A stretch of DNA of 64,000 bases from Galbula dea (Eukaryota; Chordata; Aves; Piciformes; Galbulidae), in the NCBI GenBank assembly GCA_013399015.1, contig VWZX01009070.1, forward strand, positions 434,001 to 498,000, written 5' to 3'. The position numbers and the translations under genes were made by a program. The notes beneath the pieces were generated by a model. That model worked only from the letters and a program-made list of their open reading frames with translations, searched no databases and was not told the origin of the DNA. Shown one piece after another: positions 39,277 through 52,633 of this stretch. Positions within the stretch are counted from its first letter, which is position 1; the number at the start of each line of letters is the position of its first letter.

Positions 39277-40885
39277 ATTTACAGAAGATTAGAATGATGT
39301 TTTGAAAAAAGTCCTCTCTTTCCCTTTCCTTTCTTAGAATGGTATGTTATCCATAATATATTTGTTGCCTTAATTTGATATCTACTAATAGATATAACGG
39401 AATGAGCAGAACTATTCTACAAAGTAAACAAATTAGACTTTTAACTAAGTAACAGAACGACAGATATACTTTAGGATTTAACTATAACAAAAAAATTATA
39501 CTTTGCAAAAGGCATCATAATGTCTGATTCCATCATTTTATAAAGCTTCTTTTAATGGATTAAACTCACTTCTGGCAGTTTTTTCCCTTACGTTGCCATA
39601 AATCCCAACTAAACCCAGATGTTTACTTTAGGGGAGATAGCTGTTAGAAACACAAACAGAAAGCTTTAAATGGGAATAAGTACAAGTAACACACCAAATC
39701 CACTTTTTTTTAAGAGCTAAAGTATTTCATAAGACATTTTACATCATTGTAAAGCTTTTCACATCTTTGATGCTATTTCATGTATACCTCAAGGAATATT
39801 AATTTATTCTATCCAGATAGTCTTACAAAGTATTAAACATTTTCATATCTCCAAAATGAATGGAAAAATATATATTCCTTTTTTCTTTAATTGAATATAA
39901 TAAAGCTTTTGATCAAGCCTGGGAATCTGTAAATCAGATAGATAAATATACTTTTCTGATATATATGTAATGCAGTACTGTAGGAACTAGCCTGAGGAAA
40001 TTAAAAAAAAAGAAATATGAAAGGTTTTTTCGTATAACTATTCTGCTCTTTGTAAATATTTTATTTTTTCCTCTTAGTTTGTTAGAATCAGTAGTGTAGA
40101 GGGTTTCTACCACACATGCTGATGCCTTGAAATACCAAACTAGGACTGTAAATCTGTATTCAAAATATGAGAATACAGCTTTACTTTCTTGTTAGTTTCT
40201 AGCAGAAATATACACCATTCCACTGGGGGGGAGGATGAATCTAATCTTTCCAGAAATATAGTTGATATAATGCCAGAGCATGCCTTTTTTTTATAGATTA
40301 GGACAGTAGCTTCAAAATATTGGACATTTACAGCTTGATGGTGTGAACTCAGAGAGCTGTGTTTATAAAACGGTTGGTTAAAAATGCAACAAAGAAATAT
40401 CAGAAGGTTTTGAAGAAAAAATATGCATGTACAGTAAGTATAATGTTTATAAATAGACTAAACATCATTCCTTATATTTTGGTTTGGGGCTTTTTTAGGA
40501 CTATGATAGATCTTGGAATATAGAAAATGTACAGTAGATCAGATACTTCAGTAATGGAAACACCTCAGGGAAACATTGTGCCAGATTCTCAAATATAGTT
40601 ACTATCCCACTGTGCTACTCAGCTGCTATAAATGAACCATAACCTAGCTGCAAATCACTGACAGAGGATTTCCTGTCTTTGGCAAATTATTTTCTGAAAT
40701 ACACATATATATATCATTCCCATGTACTATAGTTTTATGCTTTTACTGGGGAAAAAATGTCTTAAAAGTAGGAAAGTTCATGGTACTGTCTTGATACATT
40801 CTTTCTCCATTGGTTCAAAAATCCTACAAAAGTTCAAAACCACAAGTAGAATAGGACCAAAGCATTGAAGAGAATTGAGACAGGC
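39277..40885. other. Unique AT-rich stretch
   Basis: Nothing recognised. Confidence 0.5.
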
Positions 40886-40887
40886 TC

Positions 40888-41497
40888 AGATTCTTGTATC
40901 CTTTAGGGTGTATTAAGAAGAGTGTGATCAGCAGGTTGAGGGAAGTTCTCTTCCCCCTCTACTGTATCCTAGTGAGGCCATATCTGGAGTACTATGTCCA
41001 CTTACTGGCTCCCCAGTTCAAGAGAGAGAGAACTACTAGAGAGAGTTCAATGGAGGGCTACAGAGATGATTAAAGGACTGGAGCATCTCTCTGATGAGGA
41101 GAGGATGAGAAACCTGGGGCTTTTTAGGCTGAAGAAAATAAGACATGAAAGGGGATCTTATTAATGTTTATAAATATCTAAAGTGGGGTTGTCAAGAGGA
41201 TGGAATCAGACTCTTTTCAGTGGTGCTCAGTGGCAGGGCAAGGGGCAATGGTCACAATCTAGGACACAGGAGGTTCCACCTAAACATAAGGAAGAACTTC
41301 TTTCCTTTTGGGTTGACTGAGCACTGGAGAAAGGCTGCCCAAACAGGTTGTAGAATCTCCCTCTCTGGATACTTTTAAAACCATCTTGGATGTGTTTCTG
41401 TGCAACCTGATCTAGGTGAATCTGTTTTATCAGAGGGGTTGGACCAGATGATCCCTCAGAGGTCCCTTCCAACCCCTACCATTCCGTGATTCTGTAA
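40888..41497 (+). mobile_element. CR1 LINE 3' part, about 610 bp
   Basis: This plus-strand CR1 covers the end of ORF2 and the 3' tail. Recognisable blocks are the gtgaggccatatctggagtact region, ctccccagttcaagagagag, then gatgaggagaggatgagaaa, then cctaaacataaggaagaact, then ttggaccagatgatccctca and the final attccgtgattctgt octamers. A 77-codon open frame (41145-41378) reads KGDLINVYKYLKWGCQEDGI and RRFHLNIRKNFF, which are ORF2 C-terminal motifs. Frameshifts on both sides show that it is dead. Confidence 0.92.
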
Positions 41498-41499
41498 TA

Positions 41500-43159
41500 T
41501 CTTTCAGCCCTGATTTTGAATCAGGAACTTCTCTGGACTGCCAAGGGGTCTCAAATTTGAGAAGCTTCCCTAGTGTACATCATGAAAAGAAACAAAAGCC
41601 CCAAGGTCACGGTTTTCTGAGTATCATAAGTTCTAATGGGTGCAACAACACTGTCAGCATCAAGAAATAATGACATTCAAAACACAACATTTATGCTAAA
41701 TATAATCTCTATGATCATGTGAAATCTAGAATTGTCCATAATTACATCTCTATATTAGTGGAAAAGTCTTGTAAAAATGAAAAAAAATAAGATTATTAAA
41801 AGGTCAAACATAAGACAAAATAATAGAACAGATTTTCCTTTATTTAATTCAAAAATATTTAAATGGGCCATGACATTTAACTTTTCTGATCAATAATGGT
41901 TGTTAAGTTAGGCCAGGATGAAGGTAATTAAATTACTATATAGTATTTCAAGAAGAGACTATAGGGCACACAGAAAGACAGCAAATAGTACAGTCACTCA
42001 AGTAGAGTGTCACAGCTAAAACTGGAACCTGATATATTTCCATTTAGAGCATGGATAAAGAAAGCACTATTATCACTCATAATTTTTACTCCATAAAATG
42101 TGGGAAGCACTAAAGCCTTTTCAAGTGTGTTTGAAATAGTAAAATTCAAGAAATTGACTTTGCAGAGAATTGTTCATGATACTTCACTATGTAAGGAAGT
42201 ATCTAACAGAACTTTCTGGTGGAATTAAAAGAATGAAGTAGGTCAGGATCCCAAAGACGAGAAAAAACAAGAAAAATGGAAAGGAAAAAGAAGAGTGAAA
42301 AATATTAGATATAAATCCAAATGTTGCAGCACTTCATGAACAAACAAGACAATTGAAAGTACAAGATGTGTTGTGTTAGAGAATTGCAGCATTATGGTGC
42401 AGTGGTGGTTGCACATAACTCAACATTGTACCCACAGAAGTGAAAGCAATTTTGTCATACCTTAGAAGATCTGCAAGGCTTGGTGCTATTTCAACTGTGT
42501 CATAAGATGCTGAGTCAAATATATATCCCACAAAGAATGAAATCATCAAATCAAATATGTTCAAAGACTTGTAAAATCAGTTTAGTTGTATTTAATATAA
42601 CTACTGTGAAATGTCTTAATCTCCATAGAGAAATGAGAAATCTACCTTCAAAAACTAAATGCTGCAGGAAATAATGAATATACATGTGCCTGGGAAAAAG
42701 GAAAAAACCAAAACCCCAAACAAACAAAAACAAAACCACAAATTACCCAAACCAAAACAAAAGAACTCTAAAAGTTGTGAAAGTTACACAAACATTTGTC
42801 AAGGCTTAGGGCTGGGCCAGTCACTAACGGGTGCAGATGCTCTCTATTACCCCTTTTTTCCACCTCCACAGAAAGCAAAAAGGAATGAGAGAGTAAGACA
42901 CTTGTGGATTGGAAAAGAAAACTAAAACTAATTTGATGAAAGCAATAATGAAATGAAATATATATACAAATATACAGAAAACCAATACCAAATCCAACTC
43001 CCTGATGGCAACCACTGATGTTGTGACAGAAGTCCCAGATTGGACTCTGCAGCAGATAGGAACTACATTCAGGGGCTGGATGATGGAACTGGATTCAAGA
43101 ACTCATAGATCAAGATCAAAGGCAGAACAGAGTCCTTCTCAGACACTAATCATTGAAGA
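41500..43159. other. Unique stretch with an A/C-rich patch
   Basis: An A/C-rich low-complexity patch lies near 42700-42765. No gene was recognised; the open frames at 42551-42925 arise from that patch. Confidence 0.5.
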
Positions 43160-43485
43160 AGAGAGCTTGACTCTCATGATCCCTCAGCTTTAAACCAGAT
43201 ATGCTGTATGTGGAATGGAATACCTAGCTGGTCAGTTTAGGGTCACCTGTCTTGTCCACTCTTTTCCACAGGTGCAGCCTTTTACTCTGCACCCCCAACA
43301 TAGTACACAATGTTTAGCAGTGACCTTGGTCTGCATAGCAATCCTTCTTGCTAACTCTAAAAATTAGGTCTAATCACTGCCAGAAGCAGGCACTTTCTAT
43401 GAAAACATGCTGTTATTTTCAGAAAGTGCAGCTATTTAGAATTTCTTTAGCTAAAAATAAAACCACTGAACAGAATTAGTTCTAA
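43160..43485 (+). mobile_element. ERVL-like LTR remnant
   Basis: The order ccctcagctttaaaccaga, atgtggaatggaatacctag, ctggtcagtttagggtca, cctgtcttgtccactc matches the 5' part of an avian ERVL-class LTR as I know it (the 'tatggaatggaatatc...tggtcagtttgggtca...ctgtcc' phrase). The end is unclear. No coding part was recognised beside it. Confidence 0.5.
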
Positions 43486-43785
43486 TTCAAATCAGGACAG
43501 AATTGCATGTAAAGTCAGGTTTTACAAAATTTAGTTAGAAATATTCTATATTATTGAGTTCACTGGAACACAGGGAAATTACTTTAAAGATCAATGTACT
43601 TTACTAGACAGTATCATCAGAGAGAAAATGCCTGCAAGATAACTAGCATATATTAAATAATTGTTTGAAGCAGCATTTACAGTAAAAATTTTCATCAAGG
43701 TGGTAAATTGTGGCATTTTTAAAAATAAACCTATGTCAAGGTGTATGTATAAAAAAAAAACAAACCCCACAACGTTTTATAGCAG

Positions 43786-44035
43786 TTCAAAGGATCAGAG
43801 AATGTGCTGAGTTGGAAGGGACCCACAAGGATCAAGTCCAGCTCCTGCCTATGCACAGGACAATCCTGAATGTCACACCATGTGTCTAAGAGCATTGTCC
43901 AGATGCTTCCTGAATTCTGTCAGGCTTGGTGTCATGACTGCTTCCCTGGAGAGCTTCCTAATATACATTGCTAATATACATTTTGTAGAAGCTATTTCCT
44001 CTCTGTGTACCCTTTCCCCAGACCATTTTGTTTTC
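43786..44035 (-). mobile_element. Diverged CR1 fragment
   Basis: Antisense CR1 is seen from ggatcagagaatgtgctgag, gttggaagggaccc, gtctaagagcattgtccaga and ctgtcaggcttggtgtcatg. The far side after about 43960 is weaker and holds a small internal duplication (ctaatatacatt twice). Confidence 0.8.
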
Positions 44036-47000
44036 AATATGCGGAACAAACACTTGACTGAAAGTATAAGAGATGCAAAGCAAAATGAAAGTCAGTCACA
44101 ACAAAGTAGACCTTAATAATGCTGATAACTAAAAATGCTTATGGTACTGGTATTTTTAAGCAGGAGATCTTAAGAGGGAAAATGAAACAAAATAACCCCC
44201 AAAAAATGCTTTCCAGTGAATTCTAGAATACAATTGCATGAGCAAAATTGTCTGGACTTAGTCAGAAATGAAGAAATAAAGGAAGACGGAGTATACCTTC
44301 AGTGATTTCATATGCAAGATCTCTGTTATAGCACCTTTGATTTCAATATTCAGGATTATCTAAAGAAAAAAATAAAGCAATGTCCAGATGACACTTCAAA
44401 AAATATTGATCAAAAATATACTTTTCCTGAAAGTTATTTGAACAAGATGAACTACCTCTACTACACATCCAGGTTATTATTCTATTACTATAGCCAGGGT
44501 TACTGTTATTTCCAGCTGTGCATTTCTGCTGTGTATTTATTAATTCAAGAGTGTCAAGCATAGGAATTTAACAAGTAATTGTTTGGTAGCTATTCACCTG
44601 ATAATGAGCCTCAGTTGCATCTAGACTTTATGTATGTCCCCATGTTATTTACAAAATAGGGGTATGAAGGAGAAGCATAATTATCTAGAGATGTTTTCCA
44701 TATGCATAATGGGGAATGGAAACTAAGCTAGTAAATCAGTCAGACATAATTAGACATAATTACAGTTTAAGTAGATATGCATTTCAGCTCTTTTTTAAGA
44801 ACATAACAAAAATTCTATCTGTAATAATAGTACATAGGTGTTAGGAATAAAATTTTGTGCAAACAAAGGGGAAAATGCTAGCAACTCAAATGTTGTTTTC
44901 ATATGTCAATGAGAACTACATATCAGATAGCATATATATTACTACATCTTTTACTTGATAGGAAAACCATGAGTAACACCTTCAAAAACTTCAAAAACTC
45001 ACTATTGAGCTTGACCTCAGTGAAGTCAAACAGAGTTTAAACAAGAGTTCAGTGTACACTGAGCACAGTAGAAATGAGGGGGCTGAAATATGTGGTTCAA
45101 TAATGGAAGAAAGCTTTTATATTAGCAGAATGCCCAAAGTCTTACAAACTACAATCCTATGTTCCCAGGATGGTTTAAATATTGCCTTATGATGTTTAAA
45201 AGCACCAGGAAGAACAGACGATTTGCTCAAAGTAAAATGTTTTGGGAAATCTGTCAGTTTTGGTGAAACTTTCAAAGCACTGTTCTGCAGTTTGTCTGGT
45301 AGCTTAACTCAGTTTCATTACAGGTTTTTCAAAGAATCTCTCGTCCATCTGCCTAATAAACCACCATGAAGTGAGGGACCCCACTGATCTCTCTAGAACA
45401 ATGTGCTTTGCAAAGAGTTTTGGAGGTGGAAAACTATATTCTTCCTAACTAAGGTATCCTGAGTTACCCTGCTGCATCAGAACTACAGATAATAAGGGTA
45501 TGGTAACCAAGTTATCAAATTTTCAAAATAGAGCAATTAGATTACACCAAATTATTGCTTTGTAAAAAAAATCCCATGAACAATTAATGTTAGTATTTTC
45601 TAGTTTAAGATTTTTACAGTGACACAGACCTTCGTTTGTCATCTTAAGATAGGGATGATTTCATTTCTTACCACTGTGCTACTGAAGATTATACTTTAAC
45701 GTCTAAAATTGGCATGATGTTATATGTTGATATATTATGTACTTGAAAGAAGAAGATATGTCCTAAGATGTATTTATTTGGTTATTTATTTATAAATTTA
45801 TTAGTCCTCAGCTGCATTGTAAGAATTAAATACTGACAGTCACACTTGAACAATTTCCCCTCTGATTTGTTGGGACATGTAGGAATATCATGAGGGAGAT
45901 GTTTGCTATTCATTCCTCTGAGATAAAATAAAACATAACAAGAGTATTGCTCTTGTGTGTAATAATATTTAAAACAATTTCACCATATAGAGGAGAACAG
46001 GCCTAGGGAAATAGAGGATAGGAACAAACGAGTCTCTGCATAACTCCTTAATGGGTTGCAGAGAATCTCCAGAGAATATAGCCACATCAAAATTCATACA
46101 TAAAACTGTGATCTTTAGTGTTAAGTTTACAGTACTTTTGAATTTATTCAAGCTCTGAGATCAGTTCTCTGAGATAAAAAGCATTATAGAAGCCTTAGGA
46201 GAAAGAATTCCAGCTGTTTACAAAGCACATTCAGACAGAAAGTGACAACTGACTTGTTAGACTTCCTGGAGCAGCAAAGTTTACAGTTGTTTTCTCCCCA
46301 AGGATACAACCTCAGGAGGAGAATCACAGTGCTTTACAACAGTATTTATAATGTGCTGGCCACTTCTTGTCTTTCTCTCTTTCCCAAACTCTAGCTAGCC
46401 AAGTATCCTCAGCACATTTATCTGAAATAATACCTACTGTAACATGAAACAAAACTAATTTTCTTCATCTGAAGTAATTGTAAAGCTGGGCAAAGAAAAG
46501 CTGTCTTTTCCTTAGAGTTCCTGCTCACCAGGTGAGATTTTCTAATAAATTTTATCTGAGCTACTTTAATGTATAAAATTCATGAAGACTGTAATAGAAA
46601 CTGATACTTTCTCTATCAGGCTTAAAAACTTATAATAATATAACACCGTAAGGGTGGAGCATTTTGGTTTGTTTTATTTTGGGGTTTTGTTTGTTTGGTT
46701 TTGGCTTTGTTTGGTTGGGGTTTTTTTAATTTAAAAATCTAGTAATAAAATAATCAGATAACTAAAAAATATTTGCTTTATCTATTCAATATGTTTAATT
46801 GTACATAAATATAAATATAATTTCTTTTTAAAGATATGACAAAATTTAGACTTCTGAGTAAGTTGAATTTACCACACCTTTTCTAAATTTTCTTGGTTTA
46901 TTGAGGAGGAAGGAAGAGAGTGGAATGTTTGTATTGCTTAGTGATCTAATCCTCATCAGTGTTGCCTACTAATGTAAAAAGGGGGTAAATGGTTCAGCAG

Positions 47001-47317
47001 GTTATTCTTTGCCCTATGTAGACTATAGAATTTGCATTTCATTCTTACCTTCAGTCCCTTCACCGTAATATGGATTGAGTTCTTAAAAGTAGATCTGTAA
47101 AATCTCTATTGAAATGATTAATATAGAGCATTTATTGAAAAAGATGTTCTAAACTCATTTTAAATAAATGTTCCTGGTATTTCAGGCAGGGCTGATGTTT
47201 TTAAACACGTCAGAAACTCTTTATATCCAAGCTGAGACATTATGTTCTGGATGAGTGGAAAAATAAAGGAGTCAAATAGGTAGCTGGGTAGCTGGCCTTA
47301 CTGTGCACTGGTTCTGT
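44036..47317. other. Unique AT-rich stretch
   Basis: A G/T-rich patch of TTTGG and TTTG units lies near 46664-46716. No gene was recognised. Confidence 0.5.
46664..46716. repeat. G/T-rich low-complexity tract
   Basis: TTTGG, TTTTGG and TTTG units are directly visible. Confidence 0.85.
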
Positions 47318-47746
47318 GTTGGGCTGGAGCACTTGCCTTGTGAGAAAAGACTGAGGGATCAGGAATTGTTCAACTGGGAGAAAAGATGGCTGTAGGGGAG
47401 GAAGGTTACAGCAGTCCTCCCCAGTGCCAGTGTGGGGGTCAGCAAGGAGATGGACCCAGGGTCTTCACAAGTGTATGTGGTGGGAGGATAAGAGATAATT
47501 GACGTATGTTGGAAAAGGAGATATTCATCGGGTCTGAGAAAAAGAAGATTCCCAATAAGACAGTGAAGTAGTGGAGCAGATTGCAGAAAAAGATTGTAAA
47601 AGGATGGTCATTTTTAAAGACCTGACTAGACATAGCTTGAGTAGACCTGAGCAGATATGAGCAACCAGCTCTGACTTCAGAGTTGCTCTTGCAGAAATTT
47701 GAACTAAAGACTTCAGAGATCCTTTCTCACCTGAATTATCCTATGG
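47318..47746 (+). mobile_element. CR1 3' part of a different subfamily
   Basis: The plus strand holds gggctggagcacttg, gagaaaagactgaggga, gtgtatgtggtgggaggata, then gcttgagtagacctgagcag, ctctgacttcagagttgctc and gaactaaagacttcagagat before ending near ctgaattatcctatgg. That 3' ending differs from the ATTCTGTG type and belongs to another avian CR1 subfamily. It has internal losses. Confidence 0.8.
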
Positions 47747-47756
47747 TCATACGGCT

Positions 47757-50700
47757 TCCAAAATACAGGTCAGAGGCATAATGACAAAATAAAGAAAACA
47801 AGAAAATTGTGCTGAAGAGCCTCTCTGTAAGATTTTCTAACACTTTCTTGCAGCTATATAGCTAGGAGTATTGACAGGGAATAGATGAAATAAACTATGT
47901 ATCAACTTGGTGAAACAACAAATACATCTTTGCAGGGCTGACATTCATGCAAATGCAATGACAAAAGATTAAGTTAAGCATATAACTGCCAGACTTTGGA
48001 CAATTTTGTGTTTGCATGCTCTTTTCTTACCCTGTTTCCCTAAAAATGCCCACAAATTCAACTGTTTAATTGTTGTTTATTTCCCCCCTCCCCGGTTACT
48101 AACAGTCCTTGTATGTTTAGTGATAATTCTGGCCTCTCATAGCTTCCTGGAAAGAAGCATGGGTTTGGGGCGTTTGTTTATTTGTTTGTGCTGCCTTTTT
48201 AAATTATTTTTTATTTTAATAAAAACAAATTAAATTTTATACATCAAGTTTGAAATGATGTGTTAATTGTATTCTAACCACGACTGACATGCTGTAGCTA
48301 AGGAAACACACAATTATCTTGTTCAACATTTTGTAAATGGTGCTGTGAATTTGTAAAGTATTGTCATTAAAAATTTGCATAAATGTTCCACATTTTCAAA
48401 ATTACTGAGAAATTTCAATTTAACAAAACTGTGCTATTTCCTCCTTTCCATTATCACACTGATGTATATATTCTATTCAGCATATATTTTTCTTTCAATA
48501 ACGTAGTATTTAGAGTCAGGAATTTACTGTTGTCTGTAATTTATTTTCATTGAATGGGTCTGTAAAAGGAGACAGTCTTTGTTTTCCCCTCAGCTGGAGG
48601 TATGCATGAACTACGACAGTGAATATTCCCTTCTATCTAATACACATTTGTCTTTTGCATGGACTAAGCCATTAGAATTCCCACTTTCAATCTGTCATAT
48701 TTATTTTGAAATGTTGAGAAATGACGAAATGTCTAACTAGAGTTTGCTTGTGTACTTTTAATAAGGAAGGGCGAGAATGAGAGTTTGCAATACTATATTT
48801 CTGATGGTTGCTAGGGCCAAATATATGCTTTAAAATAGTTGATGGGGTTGTTTGAACCAACATCAGTTCAGACAATATAAATTATATAGAGGTTCATTTA
48901 TTCTGTATTTAATTCAGTATCAATTGTTTTGGAATCATCATAAATCAACTAGCAAGAAGCAGAACTTCAGAAAGTCTTACTGCTTTGAATGCACTAGTCT
49001 ATAGATTAGCATTTTATCTGTTGAAATTAAGAATAATACAAATGCCGATATGTTTTCATTTATTACTGCTATTCTAGTAGCAAGTTATGAACAACCATAT
49101 GTTTCAATACTCGGGACAAAAAAGCATGGTAATGCACACAGCTGTGGTTCTGCTGATGTGTAATCAATGTGGAGTCATGTAACAGGGTCAAAGAAGTTAT
49201 TTGAAGGTGATAATACACACACCTAATAAATCTTGTTATAAATAACAGATTTTGAGGTGCAATCAGAAAACTCCATTAAAAAATTTGTCCTTCTTCATTC
49301 TAGGCAGCTGAAAAATTTAAGACTTTACAAACAAAAACAAGAATACAATAGACATTTAGAAGCCCATTCAGGTGGCACACTTTAGAAAATTTCAGAATTT
49401 TTTTAGAAAATTTTCTGCAAAATGTTTGCAGAACTCTAAGTTTCCCTACTATCAATATGGCCAATATTATCAATACCTATCAGTCTGCAGGAAAAGAAGC
49501 TATATTTGTAAATAAAATTATATATTATTTCAACAACTAACTGCCTTTGAGTATTCCTTCACACTGAAATTTTTATTACAGTAATATCTAGTTTATTATT
49601 TCTGGAATAATGAATATTACTGGTTTAGAAGCTATAGTTAGTCTTTTGTTGCTGCTTATCTCACAATCTCCAAACTGAATCTGTTCCTTGATATCGGAAT
49701 CTTCTGGTATTGCAAGTGAAAAAGGGCAGCTTAAGAACAACACTTACACACTGGTGTTTAAATCAAGTTCTGCTCCTTTATTAGACAGCAGTAAATTAAG
49801 GTTTTCTTGTACAAGAGAAATTGCTATCTGTTGAACTTTAAGAAAACTTTCAGCTGTGGAAAACCAGTTCAGACTAGTCACTTCAAATATATGTTGTTCT
49901 TGGGATAAGGGGAAAACAACAAGGGCATTTGTATGTTTTTTTTAAGTAGCAGTCCAGGAGAATTTAGTCTTCACAAAAATAAGGAATTATGATCACTAAG
50001 TAGCTCCAAACAGCATTTCATAAATTTTCTTCAATATGAGCTAAATAAAGATCAGCGATAAATTCCATGACAATTAATTAATCTGGTTTATGTCAGTGAA
50101 GTTTCAGATTGTGTATAAATGTTGAAATTTTACCTGATAATGAGCAGATAAAAGGGAATAAAAGACATATATATCTTTATTCTATTAAAAAGTTCTTCAA
50201 ATTCAAAGCATAGAGAATGGGAACAATAGGAAAGATACATTACTATCTCTGTGAAATAGTTTGTGTATCCATGCAGGAGGCTAATCTGAATCTGTGGTAC
50301 CATTGACAAGGTATAAACAAAAGGAATTTCAAGCTTTTACAGACAACAGAAAGATAGTAGTGCATATGAGTATCATCTAGCTGTGGCACAGCTAAGATGA
50401 ACAACATGAAAAGAGCAGAACACTACCAAAAGTATAAGATGCTTTCTAGTTAACAGTTGCTAGTAACTGAGGGAGAAATTATTAGAGAAATGATACTTCA
50501 AATAGCAAATAAGGATATAAAGTCAACAGAAGAAGGGCCAGAGAAAAGATAATATAAAGAGAAGTAAACCAGCAGGGTTGCTAAATGCCCATCTCAAGCA
50601 GTCTTGCACATGTTCACTGCTATTTGGAGTGGAACATTAAATCTTCTCTGACTGATCCAGCAATATGTATGTCTTACTTCTTCATTACAGTCAGGGGAAC

Positions 50701-52633
50701 TTGGAATGCTAAAATAAACAAAGAAATGCCCAGAGGGAACAGACTGGACATCCTGACATTCCAGCCATCAAAGAACTAGAGAGGCACTAGAAGACAATAT
50801 TTGAGTCAACCTACCCATGTATGTAGTGGCTTTACAGTAGTTAAGATTTTAAAAAAATGCAATAATTAAAAGTTATGAATAAAGGCAAAATTCAGAACCC
50901 TCAAATTAATCTAATTATTTCACTCTCTTAGAGAACATTTTTCATCTACAGTGGTAAAGTCCCAGCCTAGTTAACTAGTCTGTACTCATCCAAACACAAC
51001 TATCAGCAAATCCCATGAGTGACTTGAGTCTATGAAATAATACATAGAAATGGAACTGAGCTCCTATAAATGCTGACCACATTTTTGATGGATGCCTTTG
51101 AATATATGAGCTAGTAGTTTTAATGTATGCTTCTCCATGTGAATTAAAGGAATGACAAAATGTCTGATAGTATTACAAATTTCTTGTCTGGCAGACAAGC
51201 CAAAAAGTAAACCAAAACCTCTTCTGCATAAACACAGGGAGGAATAGGAAACAAAATGAAAACATAACTGGAGGGATGTTGGTTTTAATCAGCTAAGGAA
51301 GATAGACTATTAGAATAAGGGAGATGAACATACAAGAAAATTATGAGAGCTAACAAATTTTTCCAATTCAAAAACTGTTTCCTAAACAATTCTATTTTCT
51401 TCTCCCTTGTTTTTAATGCAGCAGAAAAAAAGCAAACCATGAATTAAACAACATTAAATAAATATGAGGAAGCCAGAGGGGCTTAGGCTGTTTAGATCAC
51501 ATTCAACACTAACCATAAACATTATAACAAAAGTAGCAAGTCTCTATTATAGAAACAGAAACTTGGGGGGTTTTTTTAGTAAATATATATGATTATTTTC
51601 ATAACAACAGAAGGTGAAATACTTACATCACCTCTATAAAAAACAAGCTTTTTTTTCATTCCAGTAAATGTTATTCTGTGTCTTGACCAACCAAAATTTT
51701 CTATAAACCAGAATGGTTGCAGCTTAAGATTTCACCTAAGTATTCTTTCTTTGTCTCATTCTTCTATTACATCACAGATCTGCTGTGGATTGGCAAACTT
51801 CTATTTGCTTGTTTGTCTTTTTCATTTCAAATAAATCTACCCTCCATCACTGCATTCAACCTCAAATGAAAACAGGGCTGCCAGAGAAGACAGCCTAGCT
51901 ACAACTGCAGGATTAATCTTTTAACTGAAACTGAAAATAAGGAGAAAATCAAAACAGTTTAAATGAAGTGTCTCAAATAAGCATTTAATTTAGAATATGA
52001 CAGAAAGAAATGTACACAGTCTCAAAAGTAGCACTGGGAAAATTCACATGAAATGGATTTGAAAAACCCAGCTATAGAACAAATAATACAAATTCTGAAA
52101 TTCTGTCATGCAATCAGGTCATAATTACAGTAATTACAAAAAAATAGTATTCTTCCAAAATTGAGCCCCCTTGAACTGTTGTTACTGGATGGTATTTGAG
52201 TCAGCTTTTAAAACAAGTATATAAGAGAATATAAAAGAAATGAAATGGTATTTGAACAGCTTATTTCTACAGTGTCACATAATTTATATTTTACAGTATA
52301 CTTATCTGTTCTATATTAGCATCACAGAGCTCTGTTCTTTGATCAGGACTCCACTGGTTTAGGCAGTAAGGATAAGTCTGGCTTTAGAAATGTTAATGCT
52401 GGACTTGGCACATTGCAGTCTAATGGAACAAAACACTGATATGGTGTAGCTCTTCATACAACGTAATGTACTAGCTTTATCAACTCATGAAAAAAAAGGT
52501 TATGTACAAAAAAATGTTCTATTAAATATCTCTTTACCTTTAACTAACATAAAGCAACATAAAGCTTTAATGACTGGCCACAAAGTCAGTGTATTTTCTT
52601 CTCTCAGATTTTATGACTATTGCCTTCCAGTTT
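47757..52633. other. Long unique AT-rich stretch
   Basis: No gene or repeat was recognised. Confidence 0.5.
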
